Origin: Oceanibacterium hippocampi
GTDB taxonomy: Bacteria; Pseudomonadota; Alphaproteobacteria; Sneathiellales; Sneathiellaceae
Direction: 5' to 3'
Assembly: GCF_900172325.1 (NCBI RefSeq)
Contig: NZ_FWFR01000004.1
Location: 248,001-312,000, forward strand
Length of the DNA: 64,000 nucleotides
A program made the translations under genes and the position numbers. This document shows positions 33,818 to 41,715 of the stretch, one piece after another. A model generated the notes under the pieces. It saw nothing but the letters and a program-made list of their open reading frames with translations. It made no database searches and was not told where the DNA came from. Position 1 is the first letter of the stretch, and each line of letters starts with the position of its first letter.

Positions 33818-34747
33818 TCAGGTAACAGCTTGTTTCAGCTTCGCATCCTGGTAGCCGAAGGCCGGGTCCAGCCGGTCGTGCACCATCGCCTCGATCGCGG
33901 CGATCTGTTCGTCGCTGAAATAGTCGCGGAAGCCGCCGACCTTGGCGCGACGCACCTTGTAGGAATTGGGGTTGCTTTTGTCCTTTGCAACCATCCGGCT
34001 GCCGCTCAGCCAGAAAGTCCGCTTCTCTTCCATCTTGCGCATGTTGTCGACCGAGGAGAAGGCGACCGCCTCCTTCACTTCCTCGGCGCTGCCCGGCGTG
34101 CCGAGGAATTCGACGAGCCTGGCCAGCTCGCGCTCGGCGTCAGTGCGCATGTCCTCGTAGCGCATGATGTAGAGGCCATTGATGCGCGGCGCCTCGCGGG
34201 CCCAGAGATTCATCCAGTCGATGATCTTCGGCAGGCCGGCATTCTCGTCCATGACGAAGTCGAAGGGCTCGATCTCGGCGTTGTGGGCCGGATAGTCGTT
34301 GAGCGCCTTCTTCGCCGGGCGCATGCGGAACTTCCACTGGAAATACTGGGAAACCGCGACATCCGCCGGGTTGCGGACGAGCAGCACGACCTTGCTGTCG
34401 TAATAGTCGGCCTTGCTGGCGGCGTTGCCGGTATAATCCTTCAGGTAATTGTCGTGCGTGAAGAACAGCTTCGGGATCGCGGCGTTCTTCCGGTGCAGAT
34501 TGTCGAAGCCGATCAGATGGCGCTCGGCAAGTCCGTGCTTGACCTGATAGAAGCGGGAGATCATGACCCGCAGCCAGGTGCGCCCGCTCTTGCCGAACGA
34601 CACGACGACGCCGTCCGCGAGCCTCAGCTTGCGCGCCTCCTCGCGGCCGCGCAGCCAACGCTCGATGCGTATCTTGCGCGCCTTCGGCAAAAAGAAGAGG
34701 AGCAGGAGCGTGAGCTCCCGGGTCAGTTTTTTCAGAAGTACATGCAT
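33818..34747 (-). CDS. PAPS-type sulfotransferase
   Basis: 309 aa from ATG 34747. The 5'-phosphosulfate loop is VSFGKSGRTWLRVM (residues 49-62) and the 3'-phosphate motif VLLVRNPADVAVSQYF (121-136). RAKVGGFRDYFSDEQ near the C terminus matches the cytosolic-sulfotransferase GxxGxWK-type segment. A hydrophobic patch, LTLLLLFFL, at about 12-20 may hold it at the membrane. Placed among glycosyltransferases of a ceramide locus, it predicts sulfation of a glycosphingolipid. Confidence 0.82.
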   Translation of the reverse strand: MHVLLKKLTRELTLLLLFFLPKARKIRIERWLRGREEARKLRLADGVVVSFGKSGRTWLRVMISRFYQVKHGLAERHLIGFDNLHRKNAAIPKLFFTHDNYLKDYTGNAASKADYYDSKVVLLVRNPADVAVSQYFQWKFRMRPAKKALNDYPAHNAEIEPFDFVMDENAGLPKIIDWMNLWAREAPRINGLYIMRYEDMRTDAERELARLVEFLGTPGSAEEVKEAVAFSSVDNMRKMEEKRTFWLSGSRMVAKDKSNPNSYKVRRAKVGGFRDYFSDEQIAAIEAMVHDRLDPAFGYQDAKLKQAVT

Positions 34748-34894
34748 GGTCGTAGGGCCCGTTGCGCGCGCGGGCGCGCTGTTAGCGCCCTCAGATAGCA
34801 AGGGACGGCCGGTGACGCAACGAAGGATGCGGATCGGCATGCGACCGATCGCCGCGTCCGGCGCGCGGATCTTCAACCGGGACGGGCGGAACGG

Positions 34895-35818
34895 ATGGCG
34901 CGTCACCTAGTCGGCGCGCGGTTGCAGCGTCTCGCGGCGACGCGGCCGCGCCTCCAGGCGCTGCTCTGGCGCGTGGATTCGGCGGCTCTGTCCCTGTTCT
35001 GGCTGATTGCCCGGGCCCTGCCCCGCAAGGCCGCCTGCCGCTTCGGCGCGGCCCTGTTCGGTCTGTTCGGACCGTTGACCCGGAAATCCGGGCATGTCCG
35101 GCGGAATCTTTCGATCGCGCTGCCCGGCCGCTCGCCCCGAGACATCGCCGCGACGACCCGCGCGGTCTGGGCCAATCTCGGCGCGGTGCTTGCGGAAATG
35201 CCGCATCTGACCGAGCTCGGCCCGGGGCAGATCGAGATCGTCAATGGCGAACTGGCGCAGGCACTGGCCGAGGCGGGAAAGCCGGCTGTCTTTGTCCTGC
35301 CGCATCTGGGCAACTGGGAAGTGGCGGCGCTGGCCGCGGCCATGACCGGCGCGCCCGTCAATATCGCCTACACGCCGCAGGCCAATCCCTATCTCGACCG
35401 GCTCGCGCAACGCTGGCGCAACGCGGCGGGCGGCAACTGGATCGGCACCCGGGGCGGAGCCCGGGCGATCGCGCGGGCGCTTTCGAAGGGCGAGATCGTC
35501 GGCATGCTGACCGATCTCCGCATCGACGATGGCGAGCCGGTGCCGTTCTTCGGCCGGGAGGCGATGACAACCACCGTGCCGGCCCGCCTCGCGCTCCGCT
35601 TCGACGCGCCCCTGGTCCCGCTCCGGATCGAGCGTCAGCCGGACTGGCGCTATCGCGTCGTGCTGTCGTCGCCGATCGAACCCGATCGCTCGCTCGGAAG
35701 CGACGCCGCGATCGCCCTCGACATGACGCGCCGGGTCAACCTGCTGTTCGAGGAATGGATCGCCGCCGCGCCGGGACACTGGCTCTGTGCCAAGCGGCGC
35801 TGGCCGCGAAGGCGCTAG
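34895..35818 (+). CDS. LpxL/HtrB-like lipid acyltransferase
   Basis: 307 aa. An N-terminal membrane-associated helix (AALSLFWLIARALP) is followed by the acyltransferase motif PHLGNWE, giving H137-x4-E142, and later by MLTDLRIDDGEPVPFFG. The family adds secondary acyl chains to lipid A. Here it lies inside a sphingolipid/glycolipid gene group, divergent from the sulfotransferase, so the acceptor may be a glycolipid other than lipid A. Confidence 0.82.
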   Translation: MARHLVGARLQRLAATRPRLQALLWRVDSAALSLFWLIARALPRKAACRFGAALFGLFGPLTRKSGHVRRNLSIALPGRSPRDIAATTRAVWANLGAVLAEMPHLTELGPGQIEIVNGELAQALAEAGKPAVFVLPHLGNWEVAALAAAMTGAPVNIAYTPQANPYLDRLAQRWRNAAGGNWIGTRGGARAIARALSKGEIVGMLTDLRIDDGEPVPFFGREAMTTTVPARLALRFDAPLVPLRIERQPDWRYRVVLSSPIEPDRSLGSDAAIALDMTRRVNLLFEEWIAAAPGHWLCAKRRWPRRR

Positions 35819-35838
35819 CCGCTCCGGTTCCGGGCTTG

Positions 35839-35851
35839 CCATTGTCAATGG
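35839..35851. promoter_or_regulatory. CCATTG-T-CAATGG dyad upstream of the first ELM1-like gene
   Basis: A perfect 6-bp inverted repeat with one central base, 23 bp before the larger palindrome at 35874. Its location between the acyltransferase stop and the ELM1-like start suits an operator; nothing identifies the binding protein. Confidence 0.25.
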
Positions 35852-35873
35852 GTTTCGCCACTTTCTCTCCCGC

Positions 35874-35897
35874 CCATGGCCTCGAGGCCATGGTTTT
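35874..35897 (+). terminator. Probable intrinsic terminator (perfect 20-bp palindrome plus TTTT)
   Basis: CCATGGCC-TCGA-GGCCATGG is perfectly symmetrical and is followed at once by TTTT. It lies 55 bp after the acyltransferase stop and 24 bp before the next start. It is the best terminator-like structure I found in the window. Confidence 0.55.
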
Positions 35898-35921
35898 CCG
35901 CAGTTCCAGGACCCGGACAGG

Positions 35922-37055
35922 ATGACATCGCCGACCGACCCCCGCGAGACCCCGATCGTCTGGCTGATGATGGGCCACAAGGCCGGCGACAATTCGCAGG
36001 TGCTGGCGATGGCCGAGGCGCTCGAGTGGCCGTTCGAGATCAAGCGCTTCGTCTACCAGAAATACGAGATCATCCCCAATTTCACCTTCGGCCCGACCCT
36101 GAAGGGCATCGTTCCCGAGAAATCGAGCCGGCTCGAGCCGCCCTGGCCGGACCTGATCCTCTCCGCCGGGCGCCGGAACGAGCCGATCTGCCGCTGGATC
36201 CAGAATCGCGCGAAACCGGAAAAGCATGTCCGGATGGTCCATATCGGCCGGCCCTGGGCGAGGATCGAGCGCTTCGACCTGATCGTGACGACGCCGCAAT
36301 ACCGGCTGCCGGACAAACCGAACGTGCTGCACAACAAGACGCCGCTGCACCGGATCACCGACGAACGGCTGGCCGAGGCGGCGGCGGAATGGGCGCCGCG
36401 CTTTGCCGAACTGGCCCGGCCCTATGTCGCGGTGGTGATCGGCGGCTCGAGCGGGCCCTATGGTTACGACCAGGAAGCGGCCGCCAGGCTCGGCCGGATG
36501 GCCGGCGAAAGGGCGCGGGCGCTCGGCGGCTCGGTACTGGCGACGACCAGTGCCCGGACCCCGGCGGCGACGCACGATACCTTCCAGCGCGCTCTCGAGG
36601 TGCCGAACCATCTCTTTCGCTGGCGTGCCGACGCGCCTGAGAATCCGTATTTCGGAATGCTCGGCCTGGCCGACGAGATCATCGTCACGGGTGACAGCAT
36701 GTCCATGCTGACCGAAGCCTGCGCCACCGGCAAACCGGTCCATATCTTCGATATCGGCGTCGGCAAGAAGGCGATGCGCCCGGAAACGGCGGCTGCGGCG
36801 CGCGCCAGCGAAGGCCCGGATCGCCCCGAATGGGCCCATATCCAGGCCTTCTTCTACCGGCTCATGATGAACCACGGACCGCAAAGGCTGTCGCGCGACA
36901 TCCGCCTGGTCCACAAGCTGCTGGTCGAGAACGGGCACGCGGTCTGGCTCGGCGACCCTTTCCCCGACGACCGGCCGCCGCCGCCTATCGACAGCGTTCC
37001 GCTCGCGGTCGCGCGCATCAAGGCGCTGTTCGAGCAGCCGGCGCCGCGCTGCTAG
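35922..37055 (+). CDS. ELM1/DUF1022-family GT-B-like protein, copy 1
   Basis: 377 aa from ATG 35922. VWLMMGHKAGDNSQVLAMAEAL at the N terminus is the family hallmark, as are LEPPWPDLILSAGRRN, VHIGRP and DEIIVTGDSMSMLTEA. The fold is that of GT-B glycosyltransferases; bacterial members are annotated as mitochondrial-fission ELM1-like and have no firm function. It lies between an LpxL-like and a glycosyltransferase gene, pointing to surface or sphingo-glycolipid synthesis. It is paralogous to 38100-39218. Confidence 0.78.
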   Translation: MTSPTDPRETPIVWLMMGHKAGDNSQVLAMAEALEWPFEIKRFVYQKYEIIPNFTFGPTLKGIVPEKSSRLEPPWPDLILSAGRRNEPICRWIQNRAKPEKHVRMVHIGRPWARIERFDLIVTTPQYRLPDKPNVLHNKTPLHRITDERLAEAAAEWAPRFAELARPYVAVVIGGSSGPYGYDQEAAARLGRMAGERARALGGSVLATTSARTPAATHDTFQRALEVPNHLFRWRADAPENPYFGMLGLADEIIVTGDSMSMLTEACATGKPVHIFDIGVGKKAMRPETAAAARASEGPDRPEWAHIQAFFYRLMMNHGPQRLSRDIRLVHKLLVENGHAVWLGDPFPDDRPPPPIDSVPLAVARIKALFEQPAPRC

Positions 37056-37075
37056 TTTGGTGCCCCGCGCTCGAT

Positions 37076-37978
37076 TCAGGCGGCGAGCCGCGGCGTCCGG
37101 TCGAGTACCTCGAAGGCGTCGTGGCGGACGTGATTCTGGCGCATTTCCTCGCGCAGCATCGCTTCGGTGACGATCCCCTGGTCGATGCATTCCCGGAGCA
37201 GCCCGAAGAAGAACCGTTCCTGGTTGGGGTCCGGATGCGCCTTATAATGGCCGAGCAGGGCGTAGTCGCCGAGCAACCGCCGGCGGACCCGGTTGAACAG
37301 GCCGAGCGAGAGCACGCCCGACGGCTTCTCCGGCGGCATGAAATCGACCGGCAGGCCGGTCTTCCAGGGCTGGGTCTTGCGCTTGGTATTGTGCAGGAGG
37401 CGGGTTTCCGGCGTCAGCCTATCGAAATCGTTCCAGTGATTCTCGAACAGACCGATGCTCTCCCGGTCCTCGTACTGCAGCGAGATCCAGGTCATGTAAT
37501 CGCGCTCGTCGGTGAACAGGGCCTCGAAATCGCGCTGGCAATTCCAGTGCGTCAGCTTCGCGCAATCGAGGAGCATGACGCTCGACGCGAAATGTCCGCG
37601 TTTCTCCTTCGAACCGGACCGCGGCCGGCACATCAGGGCCTTGCCCTGCATGTCGCGTGCGAGCAGTTCGCCGACATCGCGGACCGAGAAGATATCCGGG
37701 TCGATGACCAGCGCCCGGCCCTCGTAGCCCATCAGTTCGGGCGGCATGAAGCGGAGCGGGGTGAACGACTGCAGGTCGTCGTTCCGCCAGACCCGGTGCA
37801 CGCCGTCACGCAGGTAGGCCTCGCCCTCTTTCGCCTGCAGAAAGGCCTGGTCCTGGTGATTGATGACGCGGACGTCGAAACTGTCCGGATTCGCGGCATT
37901 TCGCTTGAGCGAGTATTCGCTGACGATGGCGCCGACGATCTGCTTGCGATTGGTATGGATAAAAACGGTGGGCCGCAT
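37076..37978 (-). CDS. Glycosyltransferase-like protein, GT8-like, copy 2
   Basis: 300 aa, aligned without gaps to copy 1 (32837-33739): the same MRP.VFIHTN start, GYEGRALVIDPDIFSVRDV DxD motif and QERFFFGLLRECI near the C terminus. The two differ most around residues 40-55 and 220-245, so they may use different sugars or acceptors. It is convergent with ELM1-like copy 1. Confidence 0.65.
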   Translation of the reverse strand: MRPTVFIHTNRKQIVGAIVSEYSLKRNAANPDSFDVRVINHQDQAFLQAKEGEAYLRDGVHRVWRNDDLQSFTPLRFMPPELMGYEGRALVIDPDIFSVRDVGELLARDMQGKALMCRPRSGSKEKRGHFASSVMLLDCAKLTHWNCQRDFEALFTDERDYMTWISLQYEDRESIGLFENHWNDFDRLTPETRLLHNTKRKTQPWKTGLPVDFMPPEKPSGVLSLGLFNRVRRRLLGDYALLGHYKAHPDPNQERFFFGLLRECIDQGIVTEAMLREEMRQNHVRHDAFEVLDRTPRLAA

Positions 37979-38099
37979 TCCTGGCTTCCTCCTGCCCGTG
38001 CACAGCAGTCCGATTCGTACCAGTTAATCGAAGCAAGCCTGCTCCGCAAGCCGGACGCATGCGATATCGGGCGCCGTGCGGGCTTCCCCGGGCGCGCGG

Positions 38100-39218
38100 T
38101 CAGGGTTCGTGAAAGAGCCCGCGAATCCGCTCCGCGACCATCGCCGCCTCGTCCGGGAACCGGTCGCTCGGCACGGCGAACGGTGCGGGCAGGATCGTCG
38201 CGACACCGCTCTCGGCGAGTTTGCGGTGGAAGCGGTCGAAGTCCCGGGAGAAGCCGACCAGTCCGATCCGGTAGAGCGCCTGCCCAAGCGGCGCAACCAG
38301 ACGCCCGAGGGCGCCGGCGTCGGGTGCCGGATGGAGCAGGCGGCCGAACGCGAGGCGCGCCCGGGTCGCGATACCGCCGGCGATCGGCAGCGGGTAGATG
38401 GCCAGCGGCCGGCCCAACCGGACGACTTCGACCATCATCGAGACGCTGTCGCCGGTCACGATGAACCGGTCGGCCAGGGCGAGCAGCGCGCGATAGGGAT
38501 TCTCGGCCGCGCCGGCTCCCCAGCTGAAGAGCCGTGCGTTTGCCGGAAGCAGCCGGCGAAGGGCATCAACTGCTTCCGGCCGGGTGCGCCGGCTGGTCGT
38601 GAGATAGAGCGTCCCGCCCTCGCCATGGGCGGCGAAGGCGGCGTCGAGCAGGTCATTCGCGGCCGCCTCGTCGAAGCGGAACGGCTTGGTCGCGCCGCCA
38701 ACCAGCACGGCCGTGATCGGCCGGGGCAGGGCCGCGAAACGCTCGGCCCATTCGGCGGCGGCGGCGGCGATCGCCGCCTCGTCGACCCGCATCAGCGGCA
38801 ATTCCAGATGAACGACATTGTCGGCCGACGGCAGCCGGTACTGCGGCGTCGCGATGACCAGCGCGATGTCCGACATGTACTTCTTCGGGCGGCCCAGCAT
38901 GACGATCTTCGTCCGGTTGCCCGATTGCCTGCGTACCCAGAGCGCCGCCATCGACGGGCGCCGGCCGACGGTCAGGATCAGTTCGGGCCAGGGCGGCTCG
39001 AGCGGCGCGGAGCGTTCCGGGTCGATATGGTAGAGCGAAGCCTCGAAAGCCGGCTTGCCAAGCTGGTACTCCGGCTTGAAGACGAGATCCTTGCGCTCGC
39101 AGGGCCAGCCGAGCGCGTCGGCGATCACGCTTACCTGGGCGTTGTCGCCAAGCTTGTCGCCGAGCAGGAGCCAGGTTCCGGGCGTCGCTTCGGGTCGACC
39201 TGAAGGGAATTCGGACAT
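38100..39218 (-). CDS. ELM1/DUF1022-family GT-B-like protein, copy 2
   Basis: 372 aa. WLLLGDKLGDNAQVSVIADALGWP, LEPPWPELILTVGRRPS, VMLGRPKKY and DRFIVTGDSVSMMVEV repeat the copy 1 hallmarks, but overall divergence is much greater than between the two GT8-like copies. Probably a glycosyltransferase of the same lipid pathway; the substrate is unknown. Confidence 0.75.
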   Translation of the reverse strand: MSEFPSGRPEATPGTWLLLGDKLGDNAQVSVIADALGWPCERKDLVFKPEYQLGKPAFEASLYHIDPERSAPLEPPWPELILTVGRRPSMAALWVRRQSGNRTKIVMLGRPKKYMSDIALVIATPQYRLPSADNVVHLELPLMRVDEAAIAAAAAEWAERFAALPRPITAVLVGGATKPFRFDEAAANDLLDAAFAAHGEGGTLYLTTSRRTRPEAVDALRRLLPANARLFSWGAGAAENPYRALLALADRFIVTGDSVSMMVEVVRLGRPLAIYPLPIAGGIATRARLAFGRLLHPAPDAGALGRLVAPLGQALYRIGLVGFSRDFDRFHRKLAESGVATILPAPFAVPSDRFPDEAAMVAERIRGLFHEP

Positions 39219-39240
39219 CCCCGTCTAATGCGTCAGAGCG

Positions 39241-39259
39241 CGGCGGATTGCAATCGCCG
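39241..39259 (-). other. Small imperfect hairpin downstream of the PAS gene
   Basis: CGGCG and CGCCG arms surround the self-complementary ATTGCAAT, just after the leftward PAS gene ends. A weak terminator is possible; no T-run is present. Confidence 0.25.
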
Positions 39260-39279
39260 GCGCGGCGGGACACGACCGG

Positions 39280-39813
39280 TCAGCGCCGCGGCGCCTGCCA
39301 GTGCGAGCGTCCCTCGTCGCAATGCGCGTCCCAATGCATTCTGTCGCCCTCGAACTCGAAGAGGACCAGCAGCATGTCGACGGTCATGCCGTCGCGTGCC
39401 AGCGGCATGATGATGCGGCTGTAGCGCAACAGGTAATTGTTCGCGGTCATCGTGCTGCAGCGGAAGAGGCGCGCTTCGCGTGCCTCGATGATGCCGTTGT
39501 AGGTCGCGTTGAGCTGCTCGAGATATTCCGGCGTGTAGAGTTCATCGCCGAACTTTCCGGTGATGTTCCGCCCGAACCGGTGGACCAGTTCGGTGCCGAT
39601 CAGGCGGCTGCGGAATCGCCGCCCGGCAGGTCCGGGGACGACGTCGACGAGCGAAATCCGTGGCAGCAGGTCGGGAATGTCTTCGGGCCTGATATGCTGC
39701 CGTCCGGGCAACCGGTCGCCGTCCTTTCGCTCGCTCCAGTATTTCCGGATGGCGAGCTGGTCGGGCGACGCTGTCTCGATATCGGCGGCGAGCAGAGACG
39801 TGGGCCGTGACAT
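39280..39813 (-). CDS. PAS-domain protein (PAS_5/DUF1429-type)
   Basis: 177 aa from ATG 39813. It is a single PAS-like domain without any output module: LAIRKYWSERKDGDRLPGRQHIRPEDIPDLLPRISLVDVV then RFRSRLIGTELVHRFGRNITG, the pattern of small alphaproteobacterial PAS_5 proteins. These are widespread in the class and of unknown function, perhaps regulatory partners. An upstream in-frame ATG at 39876 would add 21 residues but lies in a GTTAACA repeat and lacks a good RBS. Confidence 0.75.
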   Translation of the reverse strand: MSRPTSLLAADIETASPDQLAIRKYWSERKDGDRLPGRQHIRPEDIPDLLPRISLVDVVPGPAGRRFRSRLIGTELVHRFGRNITGKFGDELYTPEYLEQLNATYNGIIEAREARLFRCSTMTANNYLLRYSRIIMPLARDGMTVDMLLVLFEFEGDRMHWDAHCDEGRSHWQAPRR

Positions 39814-39868
39814 ATTCTGACCTAACTCGGTACGCGGTGTGTCTCTTCGGAAAGTTGTCAGTAAAAAT

Positions 39869-39895
39869 GTTAACATGTTTATAGGGCGTTAACAA
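39869..39895. repeat. Direct repeat of GTTAACA spaced 19 bp
   Basis: GTTAACA occurs at 39870-39876 (within the palindrome TGTTAACA) and at 39889-39895, about two DNA turns apart. It is 57-82 bp upstream of the PAS start, in a locally AT-rich segment. It is probably a regulator-binding and promoter region. Confidence 0.35.
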
Positions 39896-39991
39896 GCCGA
39901 CCGCTTTTCGGGCGATCGACTGACCGCCCGTATCGGCCGCGGACAGGTGGCGGCCCGGGTTGGTTCCCGCGGCGTCGGGGGAGGGGGGACG

Positions 39992-41452
39992 ATGACGGAT
40001 CTGGCGTTGCTACCGGCAACCGAGCTCGTGGCCATGCTCGGGGCGCGAAAGATTTCGGCGACCGAGTTGCTGGAACATTATCTGGAACGGATCGCGCGGC
40101 TCGATCCGGGTATCAACGCGGTCGTCGCGCTCGACGCGGACGCGGCGCGGGCGCGCGCGCAGGCGGCGGATGCGGCGCTTGCCCGGGGTGAGAACACGGG
40201 CCGCCTGCAAGGCCTGCCGATGACGATCAAGGACAGTTTCGAGGTCGCCGGGATGCCGACGACGTCCGGCGCGCCGATGCTGGCCGGGCATCGCCCGGGA
40301 CGTCACGCCGATGCCGTCGAGCGGCTGGTCGCGGCCGGCGCCAATGTCTTCGGCAAGACCAACCTGCCGCTCTTTGCCGGCGACCTGCAATCCTTCAACG
40401 AGGTTTTCGGAACCACAAACAATCCGTGGAACCGGGCGCGCACGCCGGGCGGATCGTCCGGTGGCGCGGCGGCGGCCGTCGCCGCCGGTCTCACCGCCTT
40501 CGAACTCGGCAGCGACATCGGCGGTTCGATCCGAACCCCGGCCCATTTCTGCGGCATCTTCGGGCACAAGCCGAGTTACGGCATCGTGCCCATGCGGGGC
40601 CATATTCCCGGGCCTCCCGGGACCCTGCTCGACGTCGATTTCGGCGTTGCAGGGCCGCTCGCGCGCAGCGCCGCCGATCTCGACCTGGGTCTCGATGTCC
40701 TTGCCGGGGCAGCGCCCCGCGAGGCGCCCGCATGGACGCTCGCGCTCCCGGCCGCGCGCCACAAGCGGTTGAAGGATTATCGCGTCGCGATGTGGATCGA
40801 CGATGCGGATTTTCCGACGGATGACGGCGTGCGGGCCCGTCTGGAGGCGCTTGCCGATGCGCTGCGGAGGGCGGGGGTTGCGGTCGACATGGCGGCCCGC
40901 CCGGTGGCGTCGCTGAAGGCCGGCCACGATCTTTTCTACAAGATGCTGTCGGCGATCGTCGGCGCCGGGTTGCCGGAACCGTTGCGGGCCAGCATGCGCG
41001 ACCGCGCCGCGGCGGCCGCGCCGGACGACCCGAGTTACCGGGCCCGATTTGCCAGGGGCGCAACGCTTTCCTTTGCCGATTATCTGGCGCTCGATGCCCA
41101 GCGCCAGCAGCTTCGCAGCCGCTGGGCCCGCTTCTTCGAATCCTTCGACGTGCTGCTCTGTCCGGCCACCTCGGTCGTGGCGATACCGCACGACCACGAT
41201 GGTGCACCGGAATCCCGCACCGTGACGATCAATGGCCAGGCCCGCCCCTACATGGACCTCGTCGTCTGGGCCGGGCTCGCGGGCGTGGCGAACCTGCCGG
41301 GCAGCGTCGCGCCGGTCGGGCGGGACGACGAAGGGCTTCCGGTCGGCGTGCAGATTGTCGGGCCCTATCTCGGCGACCGAACGACAATCGCCTTCGCCGG
41401 CGAGGTGGAACGACTGATGGGCGGATTCCAGGCGCCCCCGGGCTGCGAATAG
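39992..41452 (+). CDS. Amidase (amidase-signature family)
   Basis: 486 aa from ATG 39992, with a strong GAGGGGGG upstream. The Ser-Ser-Lys triad is in place: K80 in MTIKDSFEVAG, S155 in TPGGSSGGAAAAVA and S179 in ELGSDIGGSIRTPA. No signal peptide is seen. Such enzymes hydrolyse assorted amides. It stands alone between the sphingolipid and sulfite loci, so the substrate is not suggested by context. It is not GatA, since no gatC or gatB is near. Confidence 0.88.
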   Translation: MTDLALLPATELVAMLGARKISATELLEHYLERIARLDPGINAVVALDADAARARAQAADAALARGENTGRLQGLPMTIKDSFEVAGMPTTSGAPMLAGHRPGRHADAVERLVAAGANVFGKTNLPLFAGDLQSFNEVFGTTNNPWNRARTPGGSSGGAAAAVAAGLTAFELGSDIGGSIRTPAHFCGIFGHKPSYGIVPMRGHIPGPPGTLLDVDFGVAGPLARSAADLDLGLDVLAGAAPREAPAWTLALPAARHKRLKDYRVAMWIDDADFPTDDGVRARLEALADALRRAGVAVDMAARPVASLKAGHDLFYKMLSAIVGAGLPEPLRASMRDRAAAAAPDDPSYRARFARGATLSFADYLALDAQRQQLRSRWARFFESFDVLLCPATSVVAIPHDHDGAPESRTVTINGQARPYMDLVVWAGLAGVANLPGSVAPVGRDDEGLPVGVQIVGPYLGDRTTIAFAGEVERLMGGFQAPPGCE

Positions 41453-41460
41453 GGCCCGAC

Positions 41461-41486
41461 GGCCGGCGAGATCGCACGGGCCGGCC
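41461..41486 (+). terminator. Stem-loop after the amidase gene
   Basis: GGCCGGC and GCCGGCC pair over 7 bp around a 12-nt loop, 8 bp past the amidase stop. No T-run follows. The rest of the 263-bp gap to soeA holds a T-rich patch at about 41560-41600 (GTAGTATTCTACTTGTGTTGTG) that may carry the soe promoter; no other structure was seen. Confidence 0.35.
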
Positions 41487-41715
41487 CCCGTTAGGGCCAG
41501 CGAGAACAAACCGCCTGACCCAGAGGCGTCCCGGGCTCGGCCCCTGCTACCGCTATGGCGTAGTATTCTACTTGTGTTGTGTGTAGAGACTTTAGCCTTG
41601 AACAGTCGGAGTCGGCCTTGCCGGTCGGCCGTGAAGGCTGCGTGGTTTGCGAGGAAACAATGGTAATGAGTACAATTTCCGGCGCATCCGGAGGCGTGCC
41701 CTGCGGACGGACGGC

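Noticed and set aside
32261-34798. An 845-codon open frame on the + strand
   Set aside because: It is antisense to three well-supported leftward genes (hydroxylase, GT8-like, sulfotransferase); its translation is Arg/Ala/Glu-rich with no family motif, a usual by-product of GC-rich codon bias.
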